Source: Pseudobdellovibrio exovorus JSS (GTDB lineage Bacteria > Bdellovibrionota > Bdellovibrionia > Bdellovibrionales > Bdellovibrionaceae). Taken from it: a DNA stretch of 64,000 bases. The notes beneath the pieces were generated by a model. It was given only the letters and a program-made list of their open reading frames with translations. It had not been told where the DNA came from and did no database searches. A program made the translations under genes and the position numbers. Each line of letters opens with the position of its first letter. The stretch's first letter is position 1. Positions 61,229 to 64,000 of the stretch are shown here, one piece after another. Location of the stretch: contig NC_020813.1 in NCBI RefSeq assembly GCF_000348725.1, positions 2,084,248 to 2,148,247 of the forward strand, written 5' to 3'.

Positions 61229-63109
61229 GTGAAAAATATTTCTTCTAAAACTCTAGCTTTACTACGATCAATCCACTTTTCTTATTATAAAATCGCATTT
61301 GCACTTGTTGCTACAATTATCATTAGTTCTTTTAAATTTGAGCTGGTAGAGCTTTTTCTCTTTGATTTAGGTACTACCATCAAAGCAGATCTTGGTCTTT
61401 CAAATCCAAAAAACAAAAAGATCACTCTTATTTATATTGATTCAAATACCATTGAATCTTTTAACGGCTATCCATCGTACAAAGATCATAGCACTTTCCT
61501 AGAAAAACTCTCTTTATACAAGTCGTCACAGATCGTCTATAATTTTCGCTTTGAAAACAAACAGATTATAGAAATCTCTGGTAGCACTAACGATCAGAAA
61601 CTCTTTGCTAAAACGGCATCCACCTTTAGCAATCTTTACTTTATAACCGATGACCTTGAGCTTAAAGGCCAAGAAAGTAATTTAAAGCTCGCCGCTCCAC
61701 TAAATGATTTACAGGTTGTCTCAGGACCACGAACAAAAGATATAAAACTTAATCCAAAAAATAAAATTAGTCGTCGTATATTGATTAGCTATCAGGATCA
61801 GCTCTTAATCCATCAAAGACTAGCGAGCATATATAACCCCAGCATCGTAAATGTAGAAAATATCAGAGGTAAATATCACTACATTGGAACAGATCAAGTC
61901 TACATTGATTTCCACAAGCCCAACTCATTTGATGCATTTAGATTCGAAGATGTTTTATCTGGCAATGTTCCCCCACAGTACTTAACAGATCGAATTATAT
62001 TAATTGGTACAAATACAAATAAATTCATTGAAGATTATGTTGCTACTCCTTATTCATCTGAAACACCTGATCTTATTACTATAACGGAACTTCAAGCCAA
62101 TATGTTCCAAACATTAATTGACAATAGCGCTCCTCAAAAAGTGCCGCCTTATATTAATATTATTGTAACAGCCGCTATTTCAATTTTAACAGTATATGTA
62201 GCCCTCTCAATGACACCATCTAAAGGCATTATGCTTTTAGTAAGTACCTTCTTGGGGTATAGTTTTCTTGCTGTTATACTTTTATACTTCAACATCTGGA
62301 TCGGGATGGCGCATCCGTTGCTTACGATCTTTTTGTGTTATTACTTTTTTATTCCTTATCGTCTGATCATTGAAAATCGGCGCAGTTGGGAGTACCTGCA
62401 AAAGAATAAACTTCTACAACAGGTAGAAGAACTCAAAAGTAATTTTATCTCGATGATGTCTCACGATTTGAAAACCCCTATCGCACGCATTCAGGGGATG
62501 ACGGAGGTTATTCTGAAAGATAACATCTCGTTGAGCTCAAATCAGCGCGAGGCTGTAGACACAATCAAAAGCAGCTCGGATGATCTTTTGCGCTTTATCA
62601 ATTCAATTCTGCAGTATGGACGTATCGAAAGCCAAGGGATCGAACTCAATCGTCAATCCAAGGATATCAATAAAATCCTACAAGAGATCGTCAAGAAACA
62701 CGATTTCCTTGCCAAGGTTAAACGTATCAAGCTCACAACAGATCTAGAGCCGATGTTCCCGGTTTCGGTGGATTCAGAGCTTGTTCGCCAAGTTTTTTCT
62801 AACCTGATCGAAAACGCTATCAAGTACAGTCCCGAAGAGTCCACAGTCACGATCAAGTCCTATGAAAGTGCGGATAAAGTGATTATTGAAATTCAAGATC
62901 AGGGCGTGGGGATTCCTCCGGAAGAGATTTCTAATATCTTTATGAAATTTTACCGCAGCCAAAATGCTAAGACCTCAACTATCAAAGGTACGGGCCTTGG
63001 CCTTTACCTAGCCCAATACTTTATTCAGTTACACAAGGGCGAAATCACTGTTACCAGTGAAGTTCAAAAGGGCTCTGTCTTCCGCGTTGAGCTACCGATC
63101 AACTCTTAG
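61229..63109 (+). CDS. CHASE2-domain sensor histidine kinase 2
   Basis: The 626-residue protein has the same layout as kinase 1: one N-terminal membrane helix (about 18-34), a CHASE2-type sensor domain (about 40-300), three membrane helices (about 305-380), and a HisKA/HATPase core. His412 is in MMSHDLKTPIARIQ; N-box (SNLIENAIKYS) and G-boxes (DQGVGIPPEE and GTGLGLYLAQYF) are clear. The sensor half is AT-rich, the kinase half of normal composition. The start codon is GTG with no Shine-Dalgarno site, so it may depend on translation of the peptide gene 26 bases upstream. The NtrC-type regulator gene follows 139 bases downstream. Confidence 0.9.
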   Translation: MKNISSKTLALLRSIHFSYYKIAFALVATIIISSFKFELVELFLFDLGTTIKADLGLSNPKNKKITLIYIDSNTIESFNGYPSYKDHSTFLEKLSLYKSSQIVYNFRFENKQIIEISGSTNDQKLFAKTASTFSNLYFITDDLELKGQESNLKLAAPLNDLQVVSGPRTKDIKLNPKNKISRRILISYQDQLLIHQRLASIYNPSIVNVENIRGKYHYIGTDQVYIDFHKPNSFDAFRFEDVLSGNVPPQYLTDRIILIGTNTNKFIEDYVATPYSSETPDLITITELQANMFQTLIDNSAPQKVPPYINIIVTAAISILTVYVALSMTPSKGIMLLVSTFLGYSFLAVILLYFNIWIGMAHPLLTIFLCYYFFIPYRLIIENRRSWEYLQKNKLLQQVEELKSNFISMMSHDLKTPIARIQGMTEVILKDNISLSSNQREAVDTIKSSSDDLLRFINSILQYGRIESQGIELNRQSKDINKILQEIVKKHDFLAKVKRIKLTTDLEPMFPVSVDSELVRQVFSNLIENAIKYSPEESTVTIKSYESADKVIIEIQDQGVGIPPEEISNIFMKFYRSQNAKTSTIKGTGLGLYLAQYFIQLHKGEITVTSEVQKGSVFRVELPINS

Positions 63110-63248
63110 CAGCCTTCCTCCCCCTCGAATCGTCAAAAGTTTCGACAGTTAAATTTTTCCTGTCAGAAAAATAACAGAGGCAAAAGTGACACCACTTAGT
63201 ATATCTTTGGCCCCAGTGACGGTAACGACTCTGCTTGGAGGTTCGATT

Positions 63249-64000
63249 ATGCTTAAAGTTCTTGTTGTTGATGACGATCAGGCCCTACGCTTTTCAGTCA
63301 GATCAGCTCTTGAAGCTACGAAAAAGTTCTATATTGAAGAGGCCTTCGATGGTGTGAATGCTATTGAAAAAATCAAAGAAAGAACTGCAGAAAAGAACAA
63401 AACACAACAAGCTGGAGCTCGCGCTTTCGATATCGTTATTTTAGACGTGGATATGCCACGCAAAAATGGTCTGAATACACTTAAAGAAATTAAAGAAATG
63501 GACCCCGGCATTATCGTATTAATGCTCACGGCACACGCCACAGTAGAAGTGGCCGTACAAGCAGTTAAAGACGGCGCCTATAACTTCTTATCTAAACCCC
63601 TATCTAGTGATGAGCTGATTCAATTAATCGATAAGGCCGTTACGGCACACACTCTGATTTCAACACTGGCTGTATCGTCTCCGGTATTTGTAGATGAAGG
63701 CCGTAAAATCATCGGCAACACCTCGCAAATGCAAAAGGTCTTCAATGTTATCCACAAGCTCGCTAAGGTTGATACTCCTGTATTAATTCGTGGCGCTTCA
63801 GGTACAGGTAAAGAATTAGTAGCTAAAGCGATTCACTTCAACTCTGCACGCAAAGACGAAAAGTTTGTTGCTATTAACTGCTCAGCTATTCCTGAAAATC
63901 TTTTTGAGTCAGAACTTTTTGGTCACGAAAAAGGATCTTTCACTGGAGCCAGTGAACGCAAAATCGGTAAGTTTCAATTTGCCGAAGGTGGAACTCTATT
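63249..64000 (+). CDS. sigma-54-dependent NtrC-type response regulator, 5' part
   Basis: The reading frame is open to the end of the window (250 codons shown). A receiver domain comes first (VLVVDDDQA, Asp66 in [11 protein letters not shown], Lys in FLSKPL) with a short insertion of about 12 residues rich in Lys and Gln that moves the phosphoacceptor from the usual ~54. The AAA+ domain follows: Walker [16 protein letters not shown], then [13 protein letters not shown], in which the sigma-54 contact loop GAFTGA is GSFTGA. The start follows TTGGAGG. It is the obvious partner of the CHASE2 kinases upstream. No -24/-12 promoter is seen before it. Confidence 0.9.
   Translation, partial: MLKVLVVDDDQALRFSVRSALEATKKFYIEEAFDGVNAIEKIKERTAEKNKTQQAGARAFDIVILDVDMPRKNGLNTLKEIKEMDPGIIVLMLTAHATVEVAVQAVKDGAYNFLSKPLSSDELIQLIDKAVTAHTLISTLAVSSPVFVDEGRKIIGNTSQMQKVFNVIHKLAKVDTPVLIRGASGTGKELVAKAIHFNSARKDEKFVAINCSAIPENLFESELFGHEKGSFTGASERKIGKFQFAEGGTL

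Larger units (their letters stand above)
57960..62300 (+). other. AT-rich segment, possible insertion within a kinase gene
   Basis: Hand counts of G+C in 60-base lines give 14 (line 59101), 19 (60541), 22 (61621) and 22 (62041), against 36 at 57661 and 28 at 62461. The low-GC block covers most of kinase 1, the radical SAM gene, the peptide gene and the sensor half of kinase 2, and stops near the start of the kinase 2 catalytic part. It is not bordered by visible repeats or integrase genes. See findings for the insertion hypothesis. Confidence 0.5.

Noticed and set aside
63110-63248. sigma-54 promoter before the NtrC-type regulator
   Set aside because: No GG-N10-GC element with correct -24/-12 context was found; TGGCCCC is not followed by a matching -12.
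1-64000. CRISPR arrays, insertion sequences, tRNA and rRNA genes
   Set aside because: No regularly spaced repeats, transposase-like proteins, cloverleaf-type T-loops or rRNA-like segments were noticed on reading; a tRNA scan would be needed to exclude them fully.

Overview
The window looks like chromosomal DNA from a predatory member of the Bdellovibrionota. The evidence is small D0/D1-only flagellins with linked cap and chaperone genes, a pal/cpoB-type envelope cluster, many Bdellovibrio-style secreted proteins and lipoproteins, single-gene rRNA-modification and cell-wall housekeeping genes, and a modest GC content. The low GC by eye fits the Pseudobdellovibrio (B. exovorus) side better than B. 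bacteriovorus, but this is an inference from gene content and composition only. I see no rRNA, tRNA, CRISPR array, transposase or prophage genes.

Layout. 1-11.5 kb: the end of a DsbD-like reductase, rluB, an unknown basic protein, a minus-strand pair (PilZ-like/SAM methyltransferase plus membrane-bound class III nucleotide cyclase), then prmA-rsmE, an RDD membrane protein and rfaE2. 11.6-16.4 kb: a 680-aa secreted protein, then a three-gene operon (98-aa protein, RlmM-like methyltransferase, YcgR-like PilZ protein) behind a good FliA (sigma-28) promoter. 16.4-20.4 kb: minus-strand smpB, rsmA, tsaD, cpoB-like, DUF4398 lipoprotein, pal. 20.4-27.4 kb: an outer-membrane metallopeptidase/propeller/barrel protein and a repeat-plus-VWA lipoprotein. 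27.4-32.8 kb: aspC, coaD, rsmD and a histidine kinase/receiver pair. 33-39.4 kb: the flagellar filament region (fliT-like, fliS, fliD, flaG, two flagellins) with two paralogous periplasmic proteins between the flagellins. 39.8-44.3 kb: thiBPQ thiamine uptake, doxX, nth, ferredoxin. 44.4-49.2 kb: GNAT, a lipoprotein, ddl, a small zinc-ribbon protein and an aldehyde-dehydrogenase-like protein whose catalytic residues are gone. 49.2-56.8 kb: a structured intergenic element with a 16-codon ORF, then HIT, two LEA-type lipoproteins, gltA, a degenerate SpoIIE phosphatase, rsmJ, menA-like and polyprenyl diphosphate synthase genes.

The most notable region is 56.8-64 kb. A plus-strand run of overlapping genes (YkgJ-type protein, DUF4126 protein, CHASE2 histidine kinase, radical SAM/SPASM peptide maturase, a 33-residue Cys-containing precursor-like peptide, a second CHASE2 histidine kinase) leads to an NtrC-type sigma-54 activator that runs off the window. 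The middle of this run is clearly more AT-rich than both ends. It looks like a ribosomally made, radical-SAM-modified peptide (RiPP) gene pair set between two extracytoplasmic-sensor kinases: a candidate peptide-signalling or peptide-sensing system that I cannot match to a named one.

How the genes connect. Motility is served by the filament genes, the three FliA-type promoters beside them, and probably the YcgR-like operon at 13.8 kb. Envelope integrity is served by pal/cpoB, ddl, rfaE2 and several lipoproteins. Isoprenoid quinone synthesis is served by the prenyl synthase/UbiA pair.
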